This document shows, piece after piece, positions 11,209-23,599 of a DNA stretch of 64,000 nucleotides. The position numbers were made by a program, and so were the translations under genes. The notes beneath the pieces are model-generated. The model was given only the letters and a program-made list of their open reading frames with translations. It was not told the origin of the DNA and did not search any database. Every line of letters begins with the position of its first letter. Position 1 is the first letter of the stretch. This stretch comes from Rhizomys pruinosus (taxonomy: Eukaryota > Chordata > Mammalia > Rodentia > Spalacidae). Location: assembly GCA_009823505.1 (NCBI GenBank), contig VZQC01005577.1, positions 450,407-514,406 of the forward strand, in the 5' to 3' direction.

Positions 11209-12033
11209 CCCTGAGCTTAAAGCTTGGTGAGGAATTTCCCACCTCTCAGAAACAGGCACTCGTGAGTGAGACAGGTGGACAGGTGGGCAGGACAGATCAC
11301 AAAGTAACTCCCCAGCTGGCAGACAGCAAGAAGTGGGCTGAGGCCTGAGATTGTCTGAATCTAGCCTCCACATAGTGCAGGGGTCTAGACATTTCCAGTC
11401 TGTCTGAGAGTGCCTGCACTCAGATTCCATGTAGTTGTGAGCTTCCTAAATTGCACTGTGCCCATCCCCCTATGTTAGGACCATCTAAAGCCCCTCCCAC
11501 TTCTGTAGAGTTAGACCCTCTGCCCTTTAGTAAGGGTCCGGACCTTTGTATACTGCCTGAGAGTGCATGAATCCAGCCTCTGACTAGCAAGCTTCCCAAA
11601 GTGTCCTGTGCCAGCTGGTTTGTAGAGGCCCATACATTAGAAGGAAGCCTAAGAGTTTCTTGATGTCTGACTTGAGCCTCTGCCGGAGTTCCTGATGAGC
11701 TGCACTAGAACAATCTGGTCCCCCCTATATAAAATTAAAAGAGAATCAGAAGCCTAGAGTAACCAGCTTTTCATACTTAATAAGAAAAAAAAAAACAACT
11801 ATGGCACATCAAGAATACAAACAAAATCAGTCTTCAACTCCACAAAGGAAACTTGAGTTTCATACCAGAATCACAAACAACAAAAGATATCCACATACCA
11901 AAATCACAACTAAAAAACAATAATATGAAAAACCCAAATATGTCCCCACTAAACACCACCAGTCCTGTAGAAGAATTCAATGAGAACCCCCTAGAGATAA
12001 TCCAGAACACAGAATTTAAAAGAACAAACATAG

Positions 12034-12250
12034 GGGCTGGAGAGATGGCACTGACTGCTCTTGCAGAGGAGCCGGGTTCAATCCCCAGCACGCACATGGT
12101 GGCTGAGAACCATCTGAAACTCCAATTCCAGGAGAACTCCAGTTCCAGGGGAATCCGTGACCCTCTTCTGACCTCTACGGCATTGCATGACACGGGTGCA
12201 CAAACCTACATGCAGACAGTATACTCATAATTAATTAATTAATTGATTAA
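12034..12250 (+). repeat. B2 SINE with 18-bp target duplication
   Basis: The element lacks part of its head: after GGAGAGATGGC it skips directly to ACTGACTGCTC. The rest is typical. It is flanked by a perfect 18-bp duplication, TTAAAAGAACAAACATAG, at 12016-12033 and 12251-12268, which proves retrotransposition into the LINE-1 ORF1 region. Confidence 0.93.
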
Positions 12251-12864
12251 TTAAAAGAACAAACATAGACATGATCAAAGAATTCATGAATTTAAAGAAC
12301 ACACAAACCAAGCAAAGCAAAGAACTAAAAAAAAAAAAAAATATATAGGGATAAACTTATGACTGAATTCACAAAAGAGATAGAAATATTAGGGCTGGAG
12401 AGATAGCCTAGCGGTTAAGAGCGCCGACCGCTCTTACAGAGGACGCCGGTTCGATCCCCAGCACCCACATGGCGGCTAAGAACCGTCTGAAACTCCAATT
12501 CCAGGAGAATCTGACAACCTCTTCTGACCTCTACGGCATTGCATGACACGGGTGCACAAACCTACATGCAGACAGTATACTCATAATTAATTAATTAATT
12601 GATTAATTAAAAGAACAAACATAGACATGATCAAAGAATTCATGAATTTAAAGAACACACAAACCAAGCAAAGCAAAGAACTAAAAAAAAAAAAAATATA
12701 TAGGGATAAACTTATGACTGAATTCACAAAAGAGATAGAAATATTAGGGCTGGAGAGATAGCCTAGCGGTTAAGAGCGCCGACCGCTCTTACAGAGGACG
12801 CCGGTTCGATCCCCAGCACCCACATGGCGGCTAAGAACCGTCTGAAACTCCAATTCCAGGAGAA
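12162..12864. repeat. Local tandem duplication, 355-356 bp unit
   Basis: 12162-12509 is repeated at 12518-12864 with one A of difference in the internal poly-A run (15 versus 14 A). The unit holds the 3' half of one B2, intervening LINE-1 sequence and the 5' half of the next B2. Both edges fall inside B2 elements, which points to exchange between misaligned B2 copies. Confidence 0.9.
12392..12606 (+). repeat. B2 SINE, hybrid produced by the tandem duplication
   Basis: Its 5' half is identical to the B2 at 12747 and its 3' half, including the unusual TTAATTAATTAATTGATTAA tail, is identical to the B2 at 12034. About 20 bp are missing at the switch point near 12509. This is the expected product of unequal recombination, not an independent insertion. 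Confidence 0.85.
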
Positions 12865-12978
12865 CTCCAGTTCCAGGGGAATCCGATACCCTCTTCTGAC
12901 CTCCGCGGCGTTGCATGACACTGGTGCACAAACTTGCATGCAGACAGTACATTCATACACATACAGAAATAAATAAAA

Positions 12979-13017
<39 letters not shown>
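12747..13017 (+). repeat. B2 SINE with long A tail
   Basis: Complete B2, with A box at GCCTAGCGGTT and B box GGTTCGATCCC, ending in AATAAA motifs and about 33 A. It lies in the LINE-1 ORF1 region. Confidence 0.92.
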
Positions 13018-13019
<2 letters not shown>

Positions 13020-15539
13020 AAACAGAATATCCAGACTGAACAATAAAGTTGAAGAATTGGGCTGCTCAAGCAAAGATTATGAAAAAAATTTAAAAACACA
13101 GGAATGGAATATGCAGGAAATGTGGGACGCTGTAAAAAGACCAAATGTATGCATCATAAGTATAGAGGAAGGAGAAGAATCTCAGGATAACGGTATTGAC
13201 CAGATCTTCATCAGGATTGTAGGACAAAATTTCCCAAAATTAAGAAAAGATACGCCACACAATACTAGAAGCACATAGAACACCAAATAGACAGGGCCAG
13301 AGAAGAAACTCCCCAGGCCATAGCACAGTAAAACACTAAATGTACAGAACACAGAGAGAATATTGAAAGCTGCAAAAGAAAAACAACAAGTCACATATAA
13401 AGGAAGACACAGCAGCATTACAGCTGACTTTTCAATGCAAACTATGAAAGCCAGAACAACCTAGACTAAAGTATTCCTGGCTCTAAATGACCATAGATGT
13501 CTGACTACCCAACAAAATGCCTACTATAGTTGTAGGGGAAAGAAAAATCTTCCATAACACGAATAGGCTGAAAGAACTCATGTCCAGAAAACCAGCTCTT
13601 CAGAGAATACGTGAAGCAATACAAAGAGCTGAAGAAAGAAACAAGTATATCTGAAGGACAACAGAAAGAAAATAAATGAAGGTATAACAGTGAAAACACA
13701 AAGTTAGACCAAGAAGGCAAACAGAAATTAAGATGACAGGGACCAATACACATCTCTCAATAATAATTGTAAATGTCAATGGACGGAACTCCCTAGTCAA
13801 AAGACACAGGATAGTGGAATGGATTAAGAAACAAACCCATCCTTTTGTTGTCTGCAAGAAACCCATCTCATCTTCAAGGACAGGGACTACCTTAAGGTGA
13901 GAGGATGGAAAAAGATATTCCAAGCAAATGGCACTAAGAAGCAAGCAGGAGTTGCAATTCTAATATCTGACAAAACAGACTTCAAACTAAAACTAATCAG
14001 AAGAGATAAGAGAGTCACTTCATTTTTATCAAAGGAACAATTAACCAAGAAGATATTACAATCATGAATATATATGCACCAAACTCTGGTGCATTCAACT
14101 TCATAAATACAATACTATAGGACTTTAAGACACAGATTAATCCCAACTCACTTGTAGTTAGGGACTTCAATACCATTAGACAGGTCATCCAGACAAAGAA
14201 TAAAGAGAGAGACATCTGAATTAAACAATACCATACATCAAATGGACCTAACAAACATCTACTGAGTATTCCACCCAAGGATCAAAGAATATACTTTCTG
14301 TTCAGCACTCCATGGAACTTTCTCCAAAACTGACCACATACTGGGGCACAAAACAAACATCAACAATACCAAAAAAAGAAATAATTCCATGCATTCTATT
14401 AGATCACAATGTAATAAAGCTTAAACTCAACATCAGGAAAAGACCTAGTAACTACATGAACTCATGGGGCTTAAATAACACACTCCTAAATAATGAATGG
14501 ATCAAAGACGAAATTAAGAAAGAAATAAAAGTATTCCTGGAATTAAACAAAAAGGGCATACAATGCAACAAAACCCCTGGGCCACTTTAAAAGCAGTCCT
14601 AAGAGGGAAATTTATAGTTCTAAATGCCTACATTAAAAACTCAGAAAGAGCACAAAAAAAATTACTTAGCATTGCAATTCAAGACTCTTGAAAGGCAACA
14701 ACAAATGAAACCCCAATTCAACAGACAAGAAGAAATAACAAAAATCTGGGCAGAGATAAATGAAATAGAAATAAAGAAAACAATACAAAGAATCAACGAA
14801 TCCAAGAGCTGGTTCCTTGAAAAGATAAACAAGATAAACAGACCCTTAGCCCAGTTAACCAAAAGAAAGAAAGACCAACTCCAAATCAACAAAATTAGAG
14901 ATGAAAGGGGAAACATCACAACAGACAACAAAAGATCCAGAACACTATAAGGGAATACTTTAAAAACCTATACTCTATTAAATTTGAAAACCTAAAAGAA
15001 ATGGATGAATATCTAAAATCATGGGAATCACCAAAGCTAAACCAAGAAAAGATCAACAACTTAAACAGACCCATAGCATATTAGGTAATTGAAACAGTAA
15101 TACAAAAGTTCCCAACTAAAAAAGCCCAGGCTCAGATGGGTTTACAACAGAATTCTACCAGACATTTAAAGAAGATCTATAACCAATATTACTTAAATTG
15201 TTCAAAAAAAATGGAAACAGAGGAAGAACTCCTGAATTCCTTCTATGATGCTGGCAAAACCAGGTAAAGATACAATCAAAAAAGAAAAAAAAAGTAGCAG
15301 GTAATTAAATTAGTCTACAAAAATCAGTAGCCTTTCTATACACCAAAAACAAGCAATTGGAGAAAGAGTACATGGAAACCCTCCCATTCACGATAGCCTC
15401 AGAAAAATAATCTCAGAATAAACCTAACCAAAGACATTAAAGATCTCTATAATGAAGTTTTAAAATCTTTAAAGAGATTGAGGAAGACACCATAAGATGG
15501 AAGGACCTCTCATGTTCATGGATTAGAAGAATTAATATT

Positions 15540-15682
15540 GCCAGGCGTTGTGGTGCACGCCTTTAATCCTAGCACTTGGGAGGCAGAGGCAGGCGGATCT
15601 TTGTGAGTTCAAGGCCAGCCTGGTCTACAGAGTGAGTTCCAGGACAGCTGGAGCTACAGGGAGACCCCCCGGTTCGACAAGA

Positions 15683-15713
<31 letters not shown>
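15540..15713 (+). repeat. B1 SINE inserted in LINE-1 ORF2
   Basis: A full-length B1 from GCCAGGCGTTGTGG to GAGACCCCCCGG and a long A tail. The LINE-1 target AAGAATTAATATT is duplicated at 15527-15539 and 15714-15726. Confidence 0.95.
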
Positions 15714-15717
<4 letters not shown>

Positions 15718-16568
15718 ATTAATATTATGGAAATGACCATCCTACCAAAAGCAATGTATAGACTCAATGCAATCCCAATCAAAATCTCCATGACATTCTT
15801 CACGTAATTAGAAAAAAAATCCTAAAATTTATATGGAAACACAAAATACCCCAGATAGCCAAAGCAACCCTGAACACAAAGAGCAATGCAGGGGGAATTA
15901 ATATACCAGAGCTATAGTCATAAAAATAGCATGGTACTGGCACAAAAATAGACCCCTAGATCAATGGAACATAATTGAAGACCCAAACATGAGTATATGC
16001 AAGTTTAGCCACCTGATATTTGACAAAGGGGGAAAGACAGCATCTTCAGCAAATGGTGCTGGCAAAACTGGATCTCCACCTGTAGAAGAATGAAACTAGA
16101 CCCTTATCTTTCACCTTGCACAAAAGTCAACTCCAATAGATCAAAGACCTCCATGTGAAACCTGAAACTCTGAAAATGTTAAAGAAAACATTGGCAGTAA
16201 CCTATATGATACAGGTGTAGGAAAGGGCTTTCTAAATTGGACATTAGTTCCTCAGGAATTAAGATCAACAATCAACAAGTGGGACCTCGTTAAACTAAAA
16301 AGCTTGTGTACAGCCAAAGAAACAACCAAGAAAGTAAAGAGAAAACCTGCAGAGTGGAAGAAAATCTTCACCAGTGACACATCTGACTGAGGTTTAACAT
16401 CCAGAACATATAAAGAATGCAAAAAACAAAGAATCAAGAAAGCAAGTAACCCAATTAAGAGATTGGGCTAAAGTTCTGAACAGAGAGTTCTCAAAAGAAG
16501 AAATAAAGATGGCTGAAAATCATCTTTGAAAGTGTTCAACATCATTAGTAATTAAGGAAATGCAAATT

Positions 16569-17487
<919 letters not shown>

Positions 17488-18399
17488 GAAATGCAAATTT
17501 AAAGTACTTTAAAATTTCATCTTGGCCAAGATCAAGAGAATTAATTATACCAAATGCTGGAGAGGTTGTGGGGAAAGGAGAATGCTCATTCACTGCTGGT
17601 GGGATTGCAAGCTCGTGCAACCCCTATGGAAAGCAGTATGGAGAACTCTTGACAAACTAAAAAGGAACCTACCATTTGACCCAGTTATACCTTGGCGTAT
17701 ACCCAAAGAACTCATCCTATTGCTGAAATACCTATACATCCGTGTTTGTTGCTGCTCTTTTCACAATAGCTAAAAGATGGAAGCAACCTAAATGTCCCTC
17801 AAGTGATGAGCAGATAATGAAAATGTGGTACATTCATATAATGGAGTTCCTCAGTGGTAAAGAAAGATGATACCAGGGAGTTTTCAGGTAAATGGATGGA
17901 ACTAGAAACTGTTATGCTAAGTGAAGTAACACAAAGCCAGGAAAACATATGACATATGTTCTCCATAACGTATTGATCCTTGCACCAAATCCTTACACAT
18001 GAGTATGTGTCCTGGTAACTCCAGGAACCAGAAAATGGAAGGAATTTGGGGGGGGGGGAGAAGGAAGCTGAGAGAGAAGACTAGTGGGAAACGGGCGTTA
18101 CTTAGGGGAAAATGCATAAAACGTGGGAATTCAAATGGAAGGAGAGAGGGAGAGTTAGACAGGGAAATTTGGGGATAAAGGGAAAGAAGCAGCTCGGGAG
18201 AGGTGGGACCAGACGAGACTGCTGTGATCAAGGGAGAAATGGGAGAATGGGAGTACTCTAGGTGGGGAAGGCATGGAGGGGGGTAGACAGGAAGAGAGAG
18301 CGAGAGGAGAGGAGAAAGAAGAGAGATAAACAATGCCTAGCTAGTGTAAAAAAAAAAAAACTGAGGGAATCATATTAGTCTAACAACCTAATGACAAAT

Positions 18400-18560
18400 T
18401 ACACACGCTAACTCTACATGAGTCCATGTGAGAGGCACAGTCTACTACGGGCGGCACCATCCGTAGCAGTAGACTGTGCTGACTTCCCTCAGCGAGCGAC
18501 TGTGACCTGGAAGTATAAACTGAGATAAGCCCTTTGCTCCCCGAGTTGCTTTTGGTCAAA
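18400..18560 (+). repeat. Rodent LTR-like repeat fragment containing a hairpin
   Basis: The 3' portion (GGAAGTATAAACTGAGATAAGCCCTTT, then CCGAGTTGCTTTTGGTC) matches the 3' end of the repeat family at 35815-36178. It contains the inverted repeat described separately. Confidence 0.45.
18435..18479. repeat. Imperfect inverted repeat, 16-bp arms
   Basis: GCACAGTCTACTACGG at 18435-18450 is mirrored at 18461-18479 as its reverse complement with three extra bases. A 10-base loop GCGGCACCAT lies between them. Confidence 0.8.
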
Positions 18561-19890
18561 CTAGAACATCCAACTAGAGGCAGAACATCTGGACACCTAA
18601 GCTGGGTGTGGGCTCACACCTCAGAGCCACCTCACCTGGCTCTGGGCTTCTGTTTGATTACTTTCTGGGTCCAGACCCCTGTGAGACAGGGAACCCTCCC
18701 TTCTCAGCTCCCTTCAGAGACAGGCAATGACAACATATATAAAGATGCATGCCCAAAACAGAACCAGATGGCCTTATAAGGAAGCAGGTACGAAACATGT
18801 AAGCACACAGAAGAACTTTCCTTATTCAAGGTATCTGGCAATTGAAGCAGGTGAGGTAGTGATCTCCCTGTCACCAGAAGCCTCCAAGCATACTTTGGAC
18901 TCCATCCATTTTCAGAGTCTGATTTCTGGACACTTTCCTGCACTGGATTGGAGTTTTGCATAATCTGTTGGCTCTTTATGATTCTATGATTCATCCCATG
19001 AATGTCTATCAGCTGCCCGCTAGACTCAGCTCTGTTGCCAATGTGCGATGTCTCCTGTCCTTCCCTTCCCTAACCTAGTTTCCTGTGTATAAAGGAGGGT
19101 GCTGGGCCCATGACCTCAGTGGGTTTTTTTTTCCAGCTCTGATGGCTGCCTTGTTCAGAATGACATTGGAGTGACCTGCCCACTGTCCTCTCCTATCTCC
19201 CTCCTCCCCCTGCTTCTTGCTCTGCTAGCCCTAACTTAGTGGAGTTGAGAAAGAATGAACTTCTCCTGGCCTGGGATGCCATGTGAAACAGATGGCCCTG
19301 TTGCCATGGAGACTGAGGAGATCCTTGTCCTGGGGGGCTGAGGATGGGGAGGGGGTGAAAGCAAGCAGAGTGATTTACTTCAGCAATAGCCCAGCCTGGA
19401 ATCCGCATGAATGCTAAACAGGGGTGGCTCCAGGCCATCGCTCAGCCAGACAGATCGGAAACCACTTAAGACGAAAAGGCCTGAACACTTGCGTATCCCT
19501 TCCCGGGAGGCCTGCAGCTTCTCTGCCTCCCACCTCCACTGCACAACCTCACGCAGGCCAGCCCACTTTCTGGCTAGGATATTACTCATTCTTCCCACAG
19601 GCAAAGACGGAGTCCTAAGGAAGGGGACTTCAGCATGTGCTGGGCTGAAGGAGGCTTATTTCTCTGGAATGGTCCAGCCACAAATGCGCTCCCCTGAGTA
19701 GAAGTGAGATCCTCCTCCCCGAGAAGACTGGAGCTGGACTGGGAGGACCCTCTGTTGGGAATTCTCAGGATAAATTTCACTGTCACCTAGGAAGTTGAGC
19801 CCACTTCCAAACGTGGCTCCTCTGAGTCCAAGACCTGGTGGAGCAGAGTCAGCAGAGTGCATGGTGTAAGGAATACCTGCGTGGAGCCGC
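18561..19890. other. No gene recognised; one RFX-like site
   Basis: Single-copy-looking sequence. TATAAAG at about 19088-19094 and the X-box-like site at 19300 are the only regulatory-looking motifs I noted. ORFs at 19193-19964 have no splice or homology support. Confidence 0.4.
19300..19313 (+). promoter_or_regulatory. RFX X-box-like motif
   Basis: GTTGCCATGGAGAC matches the palindromic RFX-binding X-box form (GTTGCC, two bases, then a GG(A/C)AAC-type half) with one weak position. RFX factors control ciliary and testis genes. No exon or CpG-rich promoter is evident next to it. Confidence 0.35.
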
Positions 19891-19904
19891 ACGGACCTGC
19901 GCTC

Positions 19905-20010
19905 TGGGCCCAGCTCTGCATCTCCCTCTCTCATGGCCCTGAGTTCACTTTCTCTGAGCTCCATTTCCTCGCCCGTGAAATGTGAGTCATCCTAAGTCCT
20001 AATACTTTAT
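19905..20010 (+). repeat. MIR-like SINE relic
   Basis: The order CCTGAGTTCACTTTCTCTGAGC, CCATTTCCTC, GTGAAATG follows the central MIR core ('CTCAGTTTCCTCATCTGTAAAATG') with many changes. Confidence 0.5.
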
Positions 20011-20035
20011 CTTTAGAAAGGTTTGGGGAGATGGC

Positions 20036-20338
20036 TGGGGAGATAGCTCAGTAAAATGCTTGCCAGGCAAGCACAAACCAAGCCTGGCTCCTGAACACCA
20101 CATGAAAAGTTGGGTGTAACAGCACATCCACAATCTCAGTGTGGGGAGATGGAGACAAGAGGATCTCCAGCTTGTTGTTGGCCAGCCAGGCCAGCCCAGT
20201 CAGTGAGCTCCAAGTTCAGTGAGAGACCCTGGCTCAAAAAATAACATGGAGAGCTACTGAGGAAAACACCTGATGTCTATCTCCAGCTTCCACACATGAA
20301 TACAAACACCAGACGCACACACACCTACACACACACAG
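20036..20338 (+). repeat. RSINE1/B4-type composite SINE
   Basis: A tRNA-like head (GGGGAGATAGCTCAGTAAAATGCTTGCC) is followed by a body with GGCCAGCCAGGCCAGCCCAG, GTGAGAGACCCTGGCTC, an ACACCTGATGTC segment and a CA-rich end, in the order of RSINE1/B4 elements. Confidence 0.75.
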
Positions 20339-20370
20339 CTTTGGGGATTAAGGATTAAAATGAAACAATG

Positions 20371-20590
20371 TGGGCTGGAGAAATGGCTCAGTGGTTAAGA
20401 GCAAGAACACATACTACTCTTCCTGAAGACCCAAGGTCAAGTCCCAGCAACCACATCAGGTAGCTCAGCACTGCCTGTAAAGTCAGCTCCTGAGAGATTC
20501 AAGACTTCTGGCTTCCACAGGCACCTCCAGTCACATGACACAGACACACTTATATATGCATAATTTAAAACAAAATAATCTTATTTTTTA
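20371..20590 (+). repeat. B3-type SINE
   Basis: Begins GGGCTGGAGAAATGGCTCAGTGG and continues with a diverged body including GACTTCTGGCTTCCACAGGCACC and an A/T-rich tail. It is older than the B2 copies. Confidence 0.8.
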
Positions 20591-20779
20591 ATGAAGCAAT
20601 GTAGCTAATGTGCTAGGTATAGAATCTTGTAGGAATTAAATATTCAGTGAAATGTAGTTATTAGTATTCTGAGATTGAGATTAGTAAATTAGCAGTAATT
20701 ATTCTGTGAGTCCCCCACAGAAATGGGGGTTCCCTAAGCTGAATTTGGATTAGCCTCAGCCAAGATTCCTGGCTCCCGA

Positions 20780-20885
20780 TCAACCATTTACTATGAGACT
20801 CTTCATCCCTCTGTGCCTCAGTTTCCTCTTCTGTAAAATGAACGTTTAGCTCATTGGCTTATGGTGAAGACTCAGTTCTAGAATT
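20780..20885 (+). repeat. MIR SINE relic
   Basis: Contains CTGTGCCTCAGTTTCCTCTTC and TGTAAAATGAACG, the MIR core. Confidence 0.7.
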
Positions 20886-20929
20886 CTTCTAAGTAATTCA
20901 TCCCAGTAAATTAACAAGAGTGTCATAAT

Positions 20930-21275
20930 AAATGGAATGTTTGCATTCCCCTCCCAGCATGTATGTCAAAATCCTTAGTACCCCCCCCAACCAGTGTGAT
21001 GGTTTTAGGAGCCGGAGTCTTCAAGGGGTGATAATGTCATGAAGATGGGGCCTTCATGAGTAGAATGAGCACCCTAATAAAAGGACCCAGAAGAGCTTGC
21101 CCTCTCCCTTTCCACCACGCAGGGAAACAAGAGCTCCATGGTGAGCAGCCTAGAAGACCACTCCCAGCGCCTGAGTACACTGCGCCCATGTTTAACTTGC
21201 AGCAGCCAGGCTAATGGTTGATAAATCTTTTGCTGCAAAGTCACTCAGCCTGTGGTACTTTGGTACCATTCCACA
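20930..21275 (+). repeat. MLT1-type MaLR LTR relic
   Basis: It follows the MLT1 order: a GTCAAAATCCTTAGTACC block, CCAGTGTGATGG, a GGGGCCTTCATGAG block, a CCCTAATAAAAGGACCC block, TTTCCACCACGCAGG and a GTTGATAAATCTTTTGCTG-type polyadenylation block. Confidence 0.65.
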
Positions 21276-21439
21276 AGAAGAAATACATACCTGGTACTAT
21301 AAATATGGTTGAGAGCCCATGGCTAGGGAGCTCATAGGCCTTAGGAGTGAACCTGCTACTATTATTTTGCTAAATGAATATAGTACCAAACTACCCACTA
21401 AGGTCATATCTCTATACACATAGATTACAGAAGTTTTCT

Positions 21440-22076
21440 GCCCTCATCAGAGGAGTTTCTTTGTGCAGTGAATGATGGATAACGCAGAAACATACAACTG
21501 CTCCAAATGCAGATTACAAGTGTCTGTGGAGTGCTCAGCCACAAATGGGACATTTATATGACATCCCCTCCCCTCAAGGCTCAGGGACCATCTCTCAGAA
21601 GAGGAAACAGAAAGACTGTAAGAATCAAAGATGAGGAGGACTGGTGTAAAACAGTATCTTCCAGACACCACAGAACTGCTGTAGTCATGAGTTCACAGTA
21701 GCTGTGCTTGTCTGCATCAGACCTGCATAAGATCAAGCCAGTGAACATTCAAGTGTAGAGGAGGAAGGGGCTCATTAGCCCCCTCCCCTACCTGAGGAGC
21801 TATTGACAGGTGATGGTTTCTGGGGAAGGGACAGTCAGTTTTAAGGACATGGGCTCTGGAAGGTCAACCACAACTCAACTCCATACCCTTGAGAACAGGG
21901 GCAGCACAGTTTGGACTTGGTGAGCGTCTTATATGAGGACGCAAAGTCAGAGGGGGTAGGATTGAATCTGGGAGGAGTTGAGGGAGGACTGAGGATGAAG
22001 ATGATCAAAATACATTGCATGCATATTTGAAATTCTCAAAAAATTAATACCAATATTATATTCAAAAAATTAGGAG
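21440..22076 (+). mobile_element. LINE-1 (Lx-like) 3'UTR
   Basis: Contains GTGCTCAGCCACAAATGGGAC, GAGGAGCTATTGACAGGTGATGG, GGACAGTCAGTTTTA and the 3' end ATGATCAAAATACATTGCATG...AATTCTCAAAAAATTAAT, the usual rodent L1 3' end. No ORF2 part is attached. Confidence 0.75.
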
Positions 22077-22300
22077 GCTGGAGAAATGGCTCAGTGGTTA
22101 AGAGCACTGGCTGCTCTTACAGAGGACCCAAGTTTGATTCCCAGCACCCACATGGCAGCTAACAACTGCCCATATCTCCAGTTCCAGAGGATCTGACGCT
22201 CTCTTCTGACCTCTTCAGGCATTGCCCCCAGTGGCACTTACATACATGCAGGCAATACACTCATACATATAAAATACAAATAATAAATGAAATATTAATG
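22077..22300 (+). repeat. B2/B3-type SINE inserted in a LINE-1 tail
   Basis: Starts GGCTGGAGAAATGGCTCAGTGG, with B box AGTTTGATTCC and an A-rich tail. It is more diverged than the young B2 set. Confidence 0.88.
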
Positions 22301-22527
22301 TCAAAGAAGTTTAGCAAATGCCCAGATATAGAGGAAAGGTAGGAATTGTTCTAAGTTGGGAGATGCTCTAAGAGGGGAGACACTTGAGATCTTTCTATAA
22401 AACAGTGTTGGTACAAAGATGGCTTTTTATCCAGAGAATCCACCTGAAGACAGTCGGGGAGGAGAGTTAAGAAACAAACTGGTGGCAAGACTGAAGTCTG
22501 TATTCCATTTCTACGTAGTAGATGATT

Positions 22528-22925
22528 GTGATGATCAGCTTTAACTGTCAAATTGTTACAACCTAAAATTACCTGGGAAGAGAGTCTCAGTGAGAGAATG
22601 TCTGCAGTGGATTAGCCTGTGGCCCTGTCTGTGCCCATGTCTTAAATTAATTGTTATGGAAACCCCCAGTCCATTGTGGGCGGTGCCATTCCTAGTCAGG
22701 AGCTCTTGACCTGTGTAAGAGTGGAGAAATTGAGCAAGCAAGCCAGTGAGCATGCAATGCGTGTATTCGTTTTTCTGTGCTCTGGACTGTGGATATGACA
22801 CAACTATCTGTCTCAAGCTCTTGTGAATTCCCCAACATAATGGACTATAAACCTGGAATTCTGAGCTATAACTAATCTCTTCCTCCCCTAAGCCTCACAG
22901 CAACAGAAATGAAACTAAAAGTTAC
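22528..22925 (+). repeat. Rodent LTR-like medium-reiteration repeat
   Basis: Shares ordered blocks with 35815-36178: an AACTGTCAAATTG start, ATTAGCCTGTGGCC, CCATTGTGGGCGGTGCC, GAGCAAGCAAGCCAGTGAGC and a CTCTTCCTCCCCTAAGC end. It is old and diverged. Confidence 0.55.
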
Positions 22926-23389
22926 CAATTGTATCTAAGCCTTAGTTTCCTTATCCCTACACAGAGGCTAATACATGCCCTCTAAAAAGAGAAATGGTAA
23001 ACCTCTATTGCTACAGAAACTGCCGTGTCATAGACTGGCAGTGAAGGGCTGTGCTGTTTCTCCTGTGAGCAGTGAAAAGCCCACAGAAGCATTTTCCTGG
23101 TGTGTTTCTCATTGAATGAGAGGAAGGATGGGCTGGAGTAGGAGCCAGGACAAAGCCCAGAGGTCACTTAAGAGATGGTGATTCATGAGGGAGGCGGGAC
23201 TGAGATACAATTTAGTGGAGACAAACGAAGACTAAGGGAAGGAAAGAAGACAACCCAAAGGGAGTCCCTGCAGAAAAGAGCGAGATGGTGGCAGCAGCCC
23301 ACACTTGGAAAGAGGGGTGTGATAGGGGAATGTTGAGTGGTTCTACATAGAAGGCCCAATCTTCATAAAATGCAGATGTTACCTATTCA

Positions 23390-23500
23390 GTCGTCAAATA
23401 TCCTGAGTACCTGCACTGTGCTCAAGATATAAATATGAGCAAATGTGGTTCCTACCCTCAGTACTCTGTGGGATCAGTGGGGGAAGCAAAGGCATCAACA
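23390..23500 (+). repeat. L2-like relic
   Basis: CTGAGTACCTGCACTGTGCTCAAG followed by AATATGAGCAAATGTGGTTCCTACCCTC resembles the conserved L2-type 3' module. Confidence 0.4.
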
Positions 23501-23599
23501 AATGCACCCAATGGGCTCTCACCATGGTGTCCAAGTGGACTGCAGAGCACAGACGAGGTTGATTTCTCCAGGCCTCCTAGAGAAGTTCTTAGGTCAGAG

